A model generated the notes under the pieces. It was not told the DNA's origin. It saw only the letters and a program-made list of their open reading frames with translations, and ran no database searches. From positions 1-36,761 of the forward strand of contig JAKQJC010000002.1 in NCBI GenBank assembly GCA_029561345.1: 36,761 nt of DNA. The letters are read 5' to 3'. Position numbers and translations under genes: made by a program. Shown here in pieces: positions 26,155-34,226 of this stretch (positions are counted from its first letter, which is position 1; the number at the start of each line of letters is the position of its first letter). The DNA comes from Chloroflexota bacterium (lineage in GTDB: Bacteria; Chloroflexota; Anaerolineae; Anaerolineales; Anaerolineaceae).

Positions 26155-26610
26155 CTAAGCATGCATGGCCGATTTCAGTTCAGCGCTCTCTTCAAAAGAC
26201 AGAACCTTCCCCAGGTCCAGCAAAATCACCAGCCGGTCAGCCACCTTGGCAATGCCAGTAATGTATGAAGAGTTCACGGTTGTGACCATGGGGGGCGGGG
26301 GTTCCACTGCATCATCCGGAATGGTCAGCACTTCTGACACAGCGTCCACGATCATCCCGGTTTTGACGTTGCCAATGGTGGAAACCACAATCCGGCTGTC
26401 CTTGGTGGCTTCCTGCGCGCCGAGACCAAAGCGTTTGCGCAGGTCAATCACCGGCAAGACAGAGCCGCGCAGGTTCGTGACTCCTTCCACAAAGCTGGGC
26501 GCTTGCGGCACAACTGTTATCGCCTGCATTTTGATAATGCTTTCAACTCTGGCGATATCCACACCATAATGCTCTGAGGCAAGATCAAAAACAACCACCT
26601 GCTGTTCCAT
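26155..26610 (-). CDS. cheW: CheW-like chemotaxis coupling protein
   Basis: 151 aa, a single CheW domain: QQVVVFDLASEHYGVDI, VEGVTNLRGSVLPVIDLRK, SRIVVSTIGNVKTGMIVDAVSEVL, YITGIAKVADRLVILLDLGKVL. The start at 26610 is set by GGAGG six bases upstream; the longer frame reaching 26739 lies over the leader and promoter. CheW bridges chemoreceptors and CheA. It is the first gene of the cheW-parA-CheW-kinase-regulator operon. No cheA is in the window, so the partner kinase is encoded elsewhere or the protein has another role. Confidence 0.92.
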   Translation of the reverse strand: MEQQVVVFDLASEHYGVDIARVESIIKMQAITVVPQAPSFVEGVTNLRGSVLPVIDLRKRFGLGAQEATKDSRIVVSTIGNVKTGMIVDAVSEVLTIPDDAVEPPPPMVTTVNSSYITGIAKVADRLVILLDLGKVLSFEESAELKSAMHA

Positions 26611-26656
26611 AAGCATCCTCCAGATGAATTTATACCGGCAATAGATGAGTTGACGC

Positions 26657-26678
26657 TCTGCAAGATAGCTATTGCAGA
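26657..26678 (-). other. Small hairpin in the cheW leader
   Basis: TCTGCAA (minus strand 26678-26672) and TTGCAGA (26663-26657) form a 7-bp stem with an 8-base loop, within the roughly 100-base leader upstream of cheW. Possible effect on translation or mRNA stability; no T-run follows, so it is not a terminator. Confidence 0.35.
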
Positions 26679-26719
26679 AAACCGTCATGACGATGGTAAG
26701 ATGGTAAAGCTCTGTCTTC

Positions 26720-26749
26720 ATTCTAGCCAAAAAAGGCATTTAAAGTCAA
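26720..26749 (-). promoter_or_regulatory. Promoter of the cheW/parA/two-component operon
   Basis: Minus strand TTGACT (26749-26744), an 18-base spacer and TAGAAT (26725-26720); predicted transcript start near 26713, about 100 bases before the cheW ATG. Confidence 0.65.
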
Positions 26750-26783
26750 GCGTTTTTGATGGCCAAATGCGGCCCACGCACTA

Positions 26784-26792
26784 TGATATAAT
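26784..26792 (+). promoter_or_regulatory. Extended -10 promoter of the C39-like/metallopeptidase operon
   Basis: TGATATAAT (26784-26792), a perfect extended -10 with no good -35. It is divergent from, and within 40 bases of, the cheW promoter. The leader to the ATG at 26908 would be about 110 bases. Confidence 0.6.
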
Positions 26793-26907
26793 GTTTGCAT
26801 TCCCGGCGAATGAAAACCGCCACCGGATCTTAAAGATTAAATTTGCAGCTGCGCAGCAGTCCTTTCCAGCTTACGCCTGCACAGCCGCCAGACAGAGTAT
26901 TTACCAT

Positions 26908-28299
26908 ATGGAAGATGAAAACCTGACCCCTTCAGAATCACTGCCGGTTGAAAATAACAACCAGCAAATTGTTTTTTCACGCTTCGGCGTTCGTATCACC
27001 CTCCCGGCAGGCTTCAAAATCAACTGGCCCCTGCTTTTGGGTGGAACCATCCTCGTGCTGGCGCTGGCCGCCTTTCTTATTTACCAGGTCCCCAGCGTGA
27101 ACAGCATCGTCAACTGGAAAATTGAGGAAATCTCCGCCTATTACCGCGGCGTGACCAACCCTGCCGGCCAGATGCCCACCGCGCTGCCCCCGCCGCGCCT
27201 CATTTACAAAGAACGCGGAAAAGACTCCAAACCCCATCATCCCGAAGAGACGCCCACAGCGGCGCCGTCTCCCACTGCCCTGCCTGCGGGAGAACCCACC
27301 CCCACCATCACCTTCACGCCGACCATCACGCCCACCCCCACACCCCTGCCTCCGCAGGCCGAGCTGCCAGCGCCAGAATACGAAAAACAGGATCAGAACA
27401 ACTGCGGCCCCGACACCCTGGGCATGTATCTGCGTTTTTACGGTTGGACGGGCACCCAATACGACATCACCAAGCTGATCAAGCCTATTCTGCAGGACCG
27501 CAATGTCAACGTGGATGAACTGCTCTACTTCACCCGCACCCAGGCCGGCTGGCTCAAAACCGAGTACCGTGTTGGGGGAACGATTGACCTGCTCAAGGCC
27601 TTTATTGCTGCCGGCATACCCATCATGATTGAAAAATCATCCTCTTTCGATGAGTCTTACTGGCCCGGTGATGACCGCTGGTCAGGCCATTACCTGCTGC
27701 TGACCGGCTACAACGACGAAAAGAAAATCTTCACCACACAGGACGCCTGGTTTGGTCCCAACATCAAAGCCACCTACGACAAGGTGGATGCTGAATGGCG
27801 CTCCTTCAACCGCGTTTTTATTGTGGTATACCGCCCCGATCAGGAAGAAACGGTTAAAAGCATCATGGGTGCCCGCTGGGATGAAGATGAAAGCCGCCGC
27901 CTGGCCCTTGAAACAGCCAAAGCCGAAACCGAGACCATCAATGATGGCTTTGCCTGGTTCAATTACGGTACCAACCTGGTCTACTTTGAACGTTACCACG
28001 AAGCTGCCAAGGCCTACGACACAGCCCGCGAGAAAAACCTGCCCCAACGCATGCTGCGCTACCAGTTTGGGCCTTTCATTGCCTATTTCAAGACCAACCG
28101 CAACGATGACCTGCTGGCTCTGACAGAATATGCTCTGAAAATCACCCCCAATTCTGAAGAAAACCTGCTCTGGCGCGGCTGGGCGCTTTACCGCAAAGGC
28201 GATAAGGCCGCTGCGCTCACAGCCTTCCAGGACGCCCTCAAAGCCAATGAATTCTACACTGATGCCCAATACGCCATCAATTTTGTCAACAGCCATTAG
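26908..28299 (+). CDS. Membrane-anchored C39-like papain-fold protein with TPR-like repeats
   Basis: 463 aa from the ATG at 26908; the longer open frame to 26650 crosses the promoter. One membrane helix (about 46-66, LLLGGTILVLALAAFLIY) follows a short cytoplasmic tail. A Thr/Pro stalk (PTPTITFTPTITPTPTPLP) leads to a C39-like domain, about 155-320, with candidate catalytic Cys166 (QNNCGPDTLGMYLRFYG), His261 (GHYLLLTGY) and Asp279 (QDAWFG). The C-terminal about 130 residues (from NYGTNLVYFERYHEAAKAYDTA, LLWRGWALYRKGDKAAALTAFQDALK) resemble TPR helices. C39 domains usually cleave double-Gly leader peptides within ABC transporters; this stand-alone extracytoplasmic version probably processes another peptide. 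First gene of a three-gene unit. Confidence 0.88.
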   Translation: MEDENLTPSESLPVENNNQQIVFSRFGVRITLPAGFKINWPLLLGGTILVLALAAFLIYQVPSVNSIVNWKIEEISAYYRGVTNPAGQMPTALPPPRLIYKERGKDSKPHHPEETPTAAPSPTALPAGEPTPTITFTPTITPTPTPLPPQAELPAPEYEKQDQNNCGPDTLGMYLRFYGWTGTQYDITKLIKPILQDRNVNVDELLYFTRTQAGWLKTEYRVGGTIDLLKAFIAAGIPIMIEKSSSFDESYWPGDDRWSGHYLLLTGYNDEKKIFTTQDAWFGPNIKATYDKVDAEWRSFNRVFIVVYRPDQEETVKSIMGARWDEDESRRLALETAKAETETINDGFAWFNYGTNLVYFERYHEAAKAYDTAREKNLPQRMLRYQFGPFIAYFKTNRNDDLLALTEYALKITPNSEENLLWRGWALYRKGDKAAALTAFQDALKANEFYTDAQYAINFVNSH

Positions 28300-28308
28300 G
28301 ATCCGCTC

Positions 28309-29766
28309 ATGAATGTTCCGCCAAAATCCCGCATCATCACTTCTTGCCTTATCCTGGTGCTGATCGCCTGCATTTTCACCAGCCTCATTCTGGCGGCCGG
28401 CCTGGGCATCAGCCTCTACAGCAACATGCTGCGCCCGGCCACCCCCACCCGTGCCCCCACTCTCACCTTCACGCCGCGACCCACCTTCACCCCCGGCCCC
28501 ACCCTGGAACCGCGCACCACGGAACAGCCCAAAAATCCGCAGGATCCGGCGGCCACCCCGGCGCCGCAGTCCAACACCGATGCGGAAATGGCGATTTTGC
28601 AAAGCCTGGCCAGCCAGGCTGAATCCACCCGCCTGCTGACCGCTCTGACCGCCGTGCCGGTGACCTTCGCCAACACCGAACAGCTCAGGCAGCGCGTGCT
28701 GGAAGATTTTCTCGGCGATTATTCGCCTGAAGACGCTCGCCAGGATGTGCTCGTTTTATCCACCCTCGGCCTCATGCCTTCTGATATGGATCTGCTGAAA
28801 CTTTACGAAGAGCTCTACACCGAACAGGTTTCGGGATTCTATGAGCCCGAGACGCCTGAAATGGTGGTGCGCGTGGATGACGCCCTTAAAGCAGCCGAAA
28901 AATTCACCTACGTGCACGAATATGTCCACCAGCTTCAGGATCAGTACTTTGATATCCGCAACAAGCTGGGGTATTCGGAAGAAGCCTGTGAAGGCAATGG
29001 CGACCGCTGCTCGGCCGTTTCAGCCTTGATCGAAGGCGATGCCACCATTGCCTCGCAGGAATGGCTGAAAAGCAGCGCCGATTTTTCGATGCTTAAAGAG
29101 TTGATGGAATACACTCAGGAAAACGGTTCCTCGCCTGTATATGACGCGGCTCCGCTTTTCTTTCAGAAAGACCTGATGTTCCCCTATGAAAAAGGCATGA
29201 TTTTCGTGCAAAAAGCCTTCGATGCGGGCGGCTGGGAAACGGTCAACGCCATCTACCAGAACCCGCCGGTTTCCACCGAACAAATTATGCACCCCGAGCG
29301 CTACCCGCAGGATAAACCTGTTACGGTCAGCCAGCCTGACCTGACCGCCACCCTGGGCAGCGGCTGGGCGAAGCTTGAAGAAGGCGTTCTGGGTGAATGG
29401 ATGATCCTCAATATCCTGGCCAATGCCAACGATCCGGCTCAGCGTCTCCCTTATAACACCGCCGCGGATGCCGCGGAAGGCTGGGGCGGCGATTTCTTCA
29501 CGCTCTATACCAGCGAAACAGGCCAACCCTTGCTGGCGGTTTCGAGCACCTGGGATACCGCCCAGGATACGCGCGACTTTGCTTTCAGCTTCAATTCCTA
29601 CGCGGTTGGGCGCTGGGGAACGGCTTCCGCCATATACGACTATACCCTGTGGAAAACCGGCTCTCAAACAGCCCTGCTCTATTATGATGAAAACCGCCTC
29701 TTCACCCTCTGGATCATCGGCCCCGATGAAGCCTCGGTCCAGGCGGCTTTTGCGGCCCTGCGCTGA
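28309..29766 (+). CDS. Membrane-anchored HExxH metallopeptidase-like protein
   Basis: 485 aa. N-terminal membrane helix (about 8-35, ITSCLILVLIACIFTSLIL), a Thr/Pro stalk (TFTPRPTFTPGPTLEP), then a domain with YVHEYVHQLQDQYF (His203, Glu204, His207) and LIEGDAT (Glu242), a gluzincin-like arrangement where Glu242 could be the third zinc ligand. VSGFYEPET and a region after 300 that includes ERYPQDKP and GEWMILNIL are typical of uncharacterised metallopeptidase-like proteins of this type. Predicted to act outside the cell; substrate unknown. It starts nine bases after the C39-like gene and ends three bases before the HAD gene, so the three are co-transcribed. Confidence 0.85.
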   Translation: MNVPPKSRIITSCLILVLIACIFTSLILAAGLGISLYSNMLRPATPTRAPTLTFTPRPTFTPGPTLEPRTTEQPKNPQDPAATPAPQSNTDAEMAILQSLASQAESTRLLTALTAVPVTFANTEQLRQRVLEDFLGDYSPEDARQDVLVLSTLGLMPSDMDLLKLYEELYTEQVSGFYEPETPEMVVRVDDALKAAEKFTYVHEYVHQLQDQYFDIRNKLGYSEEACEGNGDRCSAVSALIEGDATIASQEWLKSSADFSMLKELMEYTQENGSSPVYDAAPLFFQKDLMFPYEKGMIFVQKAFDAGGWETVNAIYQNPPVSTEQIMHPERYPQDKPVTVSQPDLTATLGSGWAKLEEGVLGEWMILNILANANDPAQRLPYNTAADAAEGWGGDFFTLYTSETGQPLLAVSSTWDTAQDTRDFAFSFNSYAVGRWGTASAIYDYTLWKTGSQTALLYYDENRLFTLWIIGPDEASVQAAFAALR

Positions 29767-29769
29767 CCC

Positions 29770-30447
29770 ATGCCCTTCGATCCGCAGCGCGTTCGCGCCA
29801 TCTGTTTTGATGTAGACGGCACCCTCTCGGATACCGACGATCTCTGGACGGCCAACCTGGAACGGGTGATCAGGCCGCTGCGCTTTGCCCTGCCCGGCCG
29901 CGACGCCCGCAGTTTTGCCCGCCGCCTGATCATGGCCTTTGAAACCCCCGGCACCATCATTTACGGCATTCCCGACCGCCTGCAAATGGATGCGCCGCTG
30001 GCGCGAATTTCAAACTGGCTGGCGCGTCACGCGCGCACCCCCAGGCACACTTTCTGGCTTGTCCCCGGCGTGCGCGAAACCCTCCAGCGCCTGCAGCCTC
30101 ATTATCCCATGGCGGTGGTCAGCGCGCGCGATGAGCGCAGCACCCTGGCTTTTCTGGATCAGCACGACCTGCGGCCCTTCTTCAGCGTGGTGGTCACTGC
30201 CCTCAGCGCTTCACACACCAAACCCTATCCTGACCCCATCTTCTATGCCGCCGGCCGCATGGGCGTGGCGCCGGATGAATGCCTGATGATTGGCGACACC
30301 ACCGTGGATATCCGCGCCGGGCGCAGCGCTGGCGCCCAGACCATTGGCGTGCTGTGCGGCTTTGGCGAGGCCCCCGAACTGACCCGCTGCGGCGCCGACC
30401 TGCTCCTCAACAGCACCGCCGACCTGCCCCAGGCTTTGGGACATTAA
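29770..30447 (+). CDS. HAD superfamily hydrolase (phosphoglycolate phosphatase/beta-phosphoglucomutase-like)
   Basis: 225 aa. HAD motifs: FDVDGTLSDT (nucleophile Asp14, acid/base Asp16), VVSAR (motif II Ser), TKPYPDP (motif III Lys) and MIGDTTVDIRAGRSAG (motif IV Asp pair). A helical cap of about 80 residues sits between motifs I and II (class C1). The family removes phosphate from small molecules; the substrate is not evident. The start lies three bases after the metallopeptidase stop, with no SD of its own, suggesting coupling. The cytoplasmic function is unlike that of its two upstream neighbours. Confidence 0.9.
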   Translation: MPFDPQRVRAICFDVDGTLSDTDDLWTANLERVIRPLRFALPGRDARSFARRLIMAFETPGTIIYGIPDRLQMDAPLARISNWLARHARTPRHTFWLVPGVRETLQRLQPHYPMAVVSARDERSTLAFLDQHDLRPFFSVVVTALSASHTKPYPDPIFYAAGRMGVAPDECLMIGDTTVDIRAGRSAGAQTIGVLCGFGEAPELTRCGADLLLNSTADLPQALGH

Positions 30448-30516
30448 CAGGCCATCACCTGCCAGGCACCACCCTTGCCTCTGTGATGGGCTGGGGTAAC
30501 CGCCTCAAATAAATAA

Positions 30517-30549
30517 AGCCCCCGTCTTTTTTTACGAAAGACGGGGGCT
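30517..30549. terminator. Bidirectional intrinsic terminator (ileS and HAD operon)
   Basis: A perfect 13-bp stem (30517-30529 with 30537-30549; AGCCCCCGTCTTT and its complement) and a 7-base loop. On the minus strand it is followed by TTATTTATTTG after ileS; on the plus strand it follows the HAD gene by about 70 bases with no gene between. Confidence 0.9.
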
Positions 30550-30566
30550 AATTTCATCTTGCTGTC

Positions 30567-33500
30567 CTACACTTTCATCAGGCCGACGGTGAGGGTTTCA
30601 CCGTCAAAGCCGTCCTGAACGGAGGCCGCGCCGTGCGGCAGATCCTGATAGAGCAGTTCCACCGTCAGCGTCTCATTCATGATATAGCTCTTGAAAGCCT
30701 CCACCGCGGCCTGCAGGGCGGGCGTGGCGGTCACAAAGAGGCGAATGCGGTCGGCCACTTCCAGGTCAGCCTGCTTGCGCAAATCCTGCACGCGGCGCAC
30801 AAATTCGCGCGCCAGGCCTTCCTGCACCAGTTCCGGCGTCAGGTCGGTCACCAGGGCAGCCAGGTAGGCGCCTTCGGAGGCCACAGCGTAACCGCTGCGC
30901 GCCTGCATGCGCACTTCCACTTCTTCCGGCAGAATTTCGAGCGTTTCGCCGTCCACCGTCACCGGCACAGAGAGTCCCTGCAGCAGGCGGCGGGCCGGGT
31001 CTTCGGCGGGCGCAGCCAGCAGGGCGGCCTTGATGGCCGGGAAGCGCTTGCCGTATTTCTGGCCGAGCTGCTTGGGCAGGGGGTTGAGCGAATAAGCCAC
31101 TGCCTCGCCGGCCGCTGAAAGGGCGCGCACCGTCTTGACGTTCAGTTCATCAGCCAGCAAATCGGCATAGGTTTCGAGGGCGCGCTGTTCTTCCAGGCTG
31201 CCCACGGCAAAGGCGGCTTCAGCCAGGGGCTGGCGCACCTTGCGGTTGGCCTTGTTGCGCGCGGCGTGGCCCAGCGAGGCCAGCTTCATCACCAGCGCCA
31301 TTTCGCGGTTGAGTGTATCGTTGAGCATGGCGGCATCGTAGGTCGGCCACTGGCTCAGATGCACCGACAGCGGCGCGCTTTCATCATCTGTGCGCACCAG
31401 GTTCTGGAACAGCTCTTCGGCCACAAAAGGCATGGTCGGCGCCAGCAGTTTGGCCACCGTGGTCAGCGCGGTGTAAAGCGTGGTGTAGGCCGCGTTCTTG
31501 TCGGCGCTGGCCCCGCTCTTCCAGAAGCGGCGGCGCGAGCGGCGCAGGTACCAGGTGGAAAGCTGTTCCACAAACTGCTGAATGGGGCGGGTGGCGCCCA
31601 CCACATCGTAAGTTTCGTAGGCTTCGGTCACATCGCGCACCAGGGCGTTCAATGATGACAGCAGCCAGCGGTCCAGCGGACTGTATTCCAGTTCGCCCGC
31701 CGCGCCCGGCTGCCATTTATCCAGGTTGGCGTAAGTGACAAAGAACGAATACGTGTTCCACAGCAGCAGGGTGAAGTTGCGCACCACGTCGCCCACCAGG
31801 TCGGTGGAGAAGCGCCGCTCCTGCCCCACCGGGCTGGCGGTGTAGAGATACCAGCGGAAGGCATCGGCGCCGTGCGCGTTGATCACTTCCCACGGCGAAA
31901 CAATGTTGCCGCGCGATTTGGACATCTTCAGGCCTTCCCCATCCAAAATCAGGCCCAGGCAGATGACGTTTTTATAACATTCTTCTTCAAACAGCATGGT
32001 GCTGATGGCGTGCAGCGAATAGAACCAGCCGCGCGTCTGATCCACCGCCTCGCAGATGTAATCGGCGGGGAACTGTTTCTTGAACATCTCCTGGTTTTCA
32101 AACGGGTAGTGCCACTGGGCCACCGGCATGGCGCCCGAATCGAACCACACGTCGATCAGTTCCGGCACGCGCTGCATGGTGTCGCCGCATTCCGGGCAGG
32201 TCAGGGTCACGCGGTCCACATGCGGGCGGTGCAAATCCAGCCCGGTCAGGTCGCGGCCGGCCATCTGCGAAAGCTCGGCCACCGAGCCCACGCAGTGCTG
32301 GTGGTGGCATTTCTTGCATTCCCACACCGGCAGCGGCGTGCCCCAATAGCGGTTGCGGCCCAGCGCCCAATCGATGTTGTTGGAAAGCCAGTTGCCAAAG
32401 CGCCCGTCTTTGATGTGCCCCGGATACCAGTTGATATTCTGGTTCAGGCTCACCAGTTTATCGCGGTACTGCGAGGTGCGGATATACCAGGTCGGCAGGG
32501 CGTAATACAGCAGCGGGGTGGAGCAGCGCCAGCAGAACGGGTAAGTATGGGTGTAGCGGGTTGCCCTGTAGAGCAGGCCGCGGGTTTTCAGTTCTTCGGT
32601 GATGGCCGGATCGGCATCTTTGACGAACTGTCCGGCCCAGGGGCGCACCGCTGAGATGAAGGTGCCGTCGGAGGCCACGGTCTGGATGATCGGCAGATCA
32701 TTTTCCTTGGCCAGGGCCATGTCGTCGGCGCCGAAGGCCGGGGCAATGTGCACCAGGCCGGTGCCGTCTTCGGTGGTGACAAAATCAGCCAGGCACACGC
32801 GGTGGGCCGGCTTTTCAGGCGGCACATAGGTGAACAGCGGCTGGTAATGCTTGCCTTTCAGCGCCTTGCCCTTGAAAGTTTCCACCACCTTCACCGGGTC
32901 GTCGCCAAAGACTTTTTCAACCAGGGCCTGAGCCACAATCAGGCGTTCTGTGCCGCCTTCGGGCAGGCCGTGTTCCACCGTCACATAGTCCACGTCAGCG
33001 CCGGCGGCCACCGCCACGTTGGCGGGCAGGGTCCAGGGCGTGGTGGTCCACACCAGCAGCGAGGTGCCGGGCTTATCCACCAGGGGCAGGCGCACAAACA
33101 CCGAGGGGTCCGAGGTTTCATCGTAGCCCAGGGCCACTTCGTGATCGGAGAGCGGCGTGCCGCAGCGCGGGCAGTAAGGCACCACCTTGAAACCCTGGAA
33201 GAGCAGCTTCTTCTCCCAGAAGGTCTTCAAGATCCACCATTCCGACTCGATGTATTCATTTTTATAGGTCACATAGGCCGTTTCAAGGTCAACCCAGTAA
33301 CCGGTGCGGTCGGTCAGTTTTTCCCATTCCTGAATATAGGTGAAAACCGACTCGCGGCACAGTTCATTGAAGCGGTCAATGCCGTATTCCTCAATCTGCT
33401 GTTTGTTGGTGAAACCCAGTTTCTTTTCGACCTCAATTTCGACCGGAAGGCCGTGGGTATCCCAGCCGCCGCGGCGCGAGACATGGAAGCCGCGCATGGT

Positions 33501-33716
33501 CTTGTAGCGCGGGAACATATCCTTGAACGCGCGCGCCAGCACATGGTGCACGCCCGGGCGGCCGTTGGCCGTGGGCGGACCCTCGAAGAAGACATATTCC
33601 GGGCCGCCTTCGCGCTGGCGCATGGTCTCGTGGAAGATATCATGCTTTTTCCAGAAACTGAGCATGGCTTCTTCCATGGTGGTCACATTGAATTTGGGTG
33701 ACACAGGTTTAAACAT
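30567..33716 (-). CDS. ileS: Isoleucyl-tRNA synthetase, type 2 (eukaryotic-like)
   Basis: 1049 aa, the usual length of the type-2 form. Class I motifs: the HIGH equivalent is PGVHHVLAR (Gly55-His58) and KMSKS is LKMSKSRGN (Lys597-Ser601). The catalytic core includes GWDTHGLPVEIEVEKKLG and WFDSGAMPVAQWHYPFE; the editing domain begins near TTTPWTLPANVAV. Cys pairs (CPRCGTPL, CWRCSTPL, CKKCHHQHC, CPECGDTM) suggest bound zinc. The anticodon-binding domain spans about 680-840. It charges tRNA-Ile with isoleucine. SD GGAGGTG lies four bases before the ATG. Expression is controlled by the T-box upstream. Type-2 enzymes are known to be less sensitive to mupirocin than type 1. Confidence 0.98.
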   Translation of the reverse strand: MFKPVSPKFNVTTMEEAMLSFWKKHDIFHETMRQREGGPEYVFFEGPPTANGRPGVHHVLARAFKDMFPRYKTMRGFHVSRRGGWDTHGLPVEIEVEKKLGFTNKQQIEEYGIDRFNELCRESVFTYIQEWEKLTDRTGYWVDLETAYVTYKNEYIESEWWILKTFWEKKLLFQGFKVVPYCPRCGTPLSDHEVALGYDETSDPSVFVRLPLVDKPGTSLLVWTTTPWTLPANVAVAAGADVDYVTVEHGLPEGGTERLIVAQALVEKVFGDDPVKVVETFKGKALKGKHYQPLFTYVPPEKPAHRVCLADFVTTEDGTGLVHIAPAFGADDMALAKENDLPIIQTVASDGTFISAVRPWAGQFVKDADPAITEELKTRGLLYRATRYTHTYPFCWRCSTPLLYYALPTWYIRTSQYRDKLVSLNQNINWYPGHIKDGRFGNWLSNNIDWALGRNRYWGTPLPVWECKKCHHQHCVGSVAELSQMAGRDLTGLDLHRPHVDRVTLTCPECGDTMQRVPELIDVWFDSGAMPVAQWHYPFENQEMFKKQFPADYICEAVDQTRGWFYSLHAISTMLFEEECYKNVICLGLILDGEGLKMSKSRGNIVSPWEVINAHGADAFRWYLYTASPVGQERRFSTDLVGDVVRNFTLLLWNTYSFFVTYANLDKWQPGAAGELEYSPLDRWLLSSLNALVRDVTEAYETYDVVGATRPIQQFVEQLSTWYLRRSRRRFWKSGASADKNAAYTTLYTALTTVAKLLAPTMPFVAEELFQNLVRTDDESAPLSVHLSQWPTYDAAMLNDTLNREMALVMKLASLGHAARNKANRKVRQPLAEAAFAVGSLEEQRALETYADLLADELNVKTVRALSAAGEAVAYSLNPLPKQLGQKYGKRFPAIKAALLAAPAEDPARRLLQGLSVPVTVDGETLEILPEEVEVRMQARSGYAVASEGAYLAALVTDLTPELVQEGLAREFVRRVQDLRKQADLEVADRIRLFVTATPALQAAVEAFKSYIMNETLTVELLYQDLPHGAASVQDGFDGETLTVGLMKV

Positions 33717-33766
33717 ACAACACCTCCGGTCAAATATCTGGCCTGGGCCAGCAGAATCCAGTTAAA

Positions 33767-34060
33767 CAAAAAACCCATCCCAAAATCAGGGACGGGCAGC
33801 AGACCCGCGGTACCACCCCGAATTCCCGCCGCAAAGGGCAGGCACTCTGTCCGGTGCATCTCCCATCCCAAAGACAGGAGAGATACCGTTGCCCTGGCTA
33901 ACGGCTGGCAAAGCCGGCGCACTTACTGGCCTGTTGGCGTTCAGATTGCAGCTCCGGAAGGATTTTCAGCTCGCTGTGCTGGCCTGGCTCGCACCCTTTC
34001 TCCAGGCTCGCTGACAGCCGCGCAAGCTTACTCGTTTCCATCAATGCTTTTGATGGCGCA
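33767..34060 (-). promoter_or_regulatory. T-box riboswitch upstream of ileS (Ile, AUC specifier)
   Basis: The conserved T-box sequence GGGTGGTACCGCG lies on the minus strand at 33818-33806. Downstream a terminator stem (33796-33789 with 33781-33774) is followed by a TTTTTTG run. Stem I begins near 34040: GGAA (about 34038) can pair with TTCC after the specifier loop; GAGTAAGC (34032-34025) faces GCTGAAAATCC, placing the triplet ATC at 33963-33961 in the specifier position, which is an isoleucine codon and fits the gene. Uncharged tRNA-Ile binding should stabilise the antiterminator and raise ileS expression. Confidence 0.92.
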
Positions 34061-34073
34061 GCATGATACGATG

Positions 34074-34082
34074 ATTATATCA
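34074..34082 (-). promoter_or_regulatory. Extended -10 of the T-box/ileS transcript
   Basis: TGATATAAT on the minus strand (34082-34074), an extended -10 without a clear -35; transcript start about 34067, just before T-box stem I. Confidence 0.6.
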
Positions 34083-34162
34083 CAAATATTTCCCCCTGGG
34101 GCCTGCCAAATGTCCGGTCTTAATTCAGAGATGAACCTTGCTTTTGTCACTACCGCCCTGCT

Positions 34163-34191
34163 TTGACAGTCCCTCCCTCCTGCGCTATACT
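34163..34191 (+). promoter_or_regulatory. Sigma-70-like promoter of the CoA-transferase operon
   Basis: TTGACA (34163-34168), a 17-base spacer and TATACT (34186-34191); transcript start about 34198, with AGGAG four bases before the ATG at 34227. Confidence 0.8.
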
Positions 34192-34226
34192 TAAGGCGTT
34201 GGATTTTTTCTTCTGACAGGAGCTGT

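Noticed and set aside
26611..26739. 43-residue N-terminal extension of CheW
   Set aside because: It lies over the promoter and leader; the ATG at 26610 has GGAGG at the right distance and matches the CheW family start.
26650..26907. 86-residue N-terminal extension of the C39-like protein
   Set aside because: It covers the cheW promoter and the gene's own extended -10, and the protein from 26908 already has a normal membrane-anchor topology.
32748..33701. 317-codon plus-strand ORF antisense to ileS
   Set aside because: Shadow of the ileS reading frame with a biased His/Gly/Arg composition.
33683..33922. 79-codon minus-strand ORF just upstream of ileS
   Set aside because: It lies wholly within the T-box antiterminator/terminator region and overlaps the ileS start.
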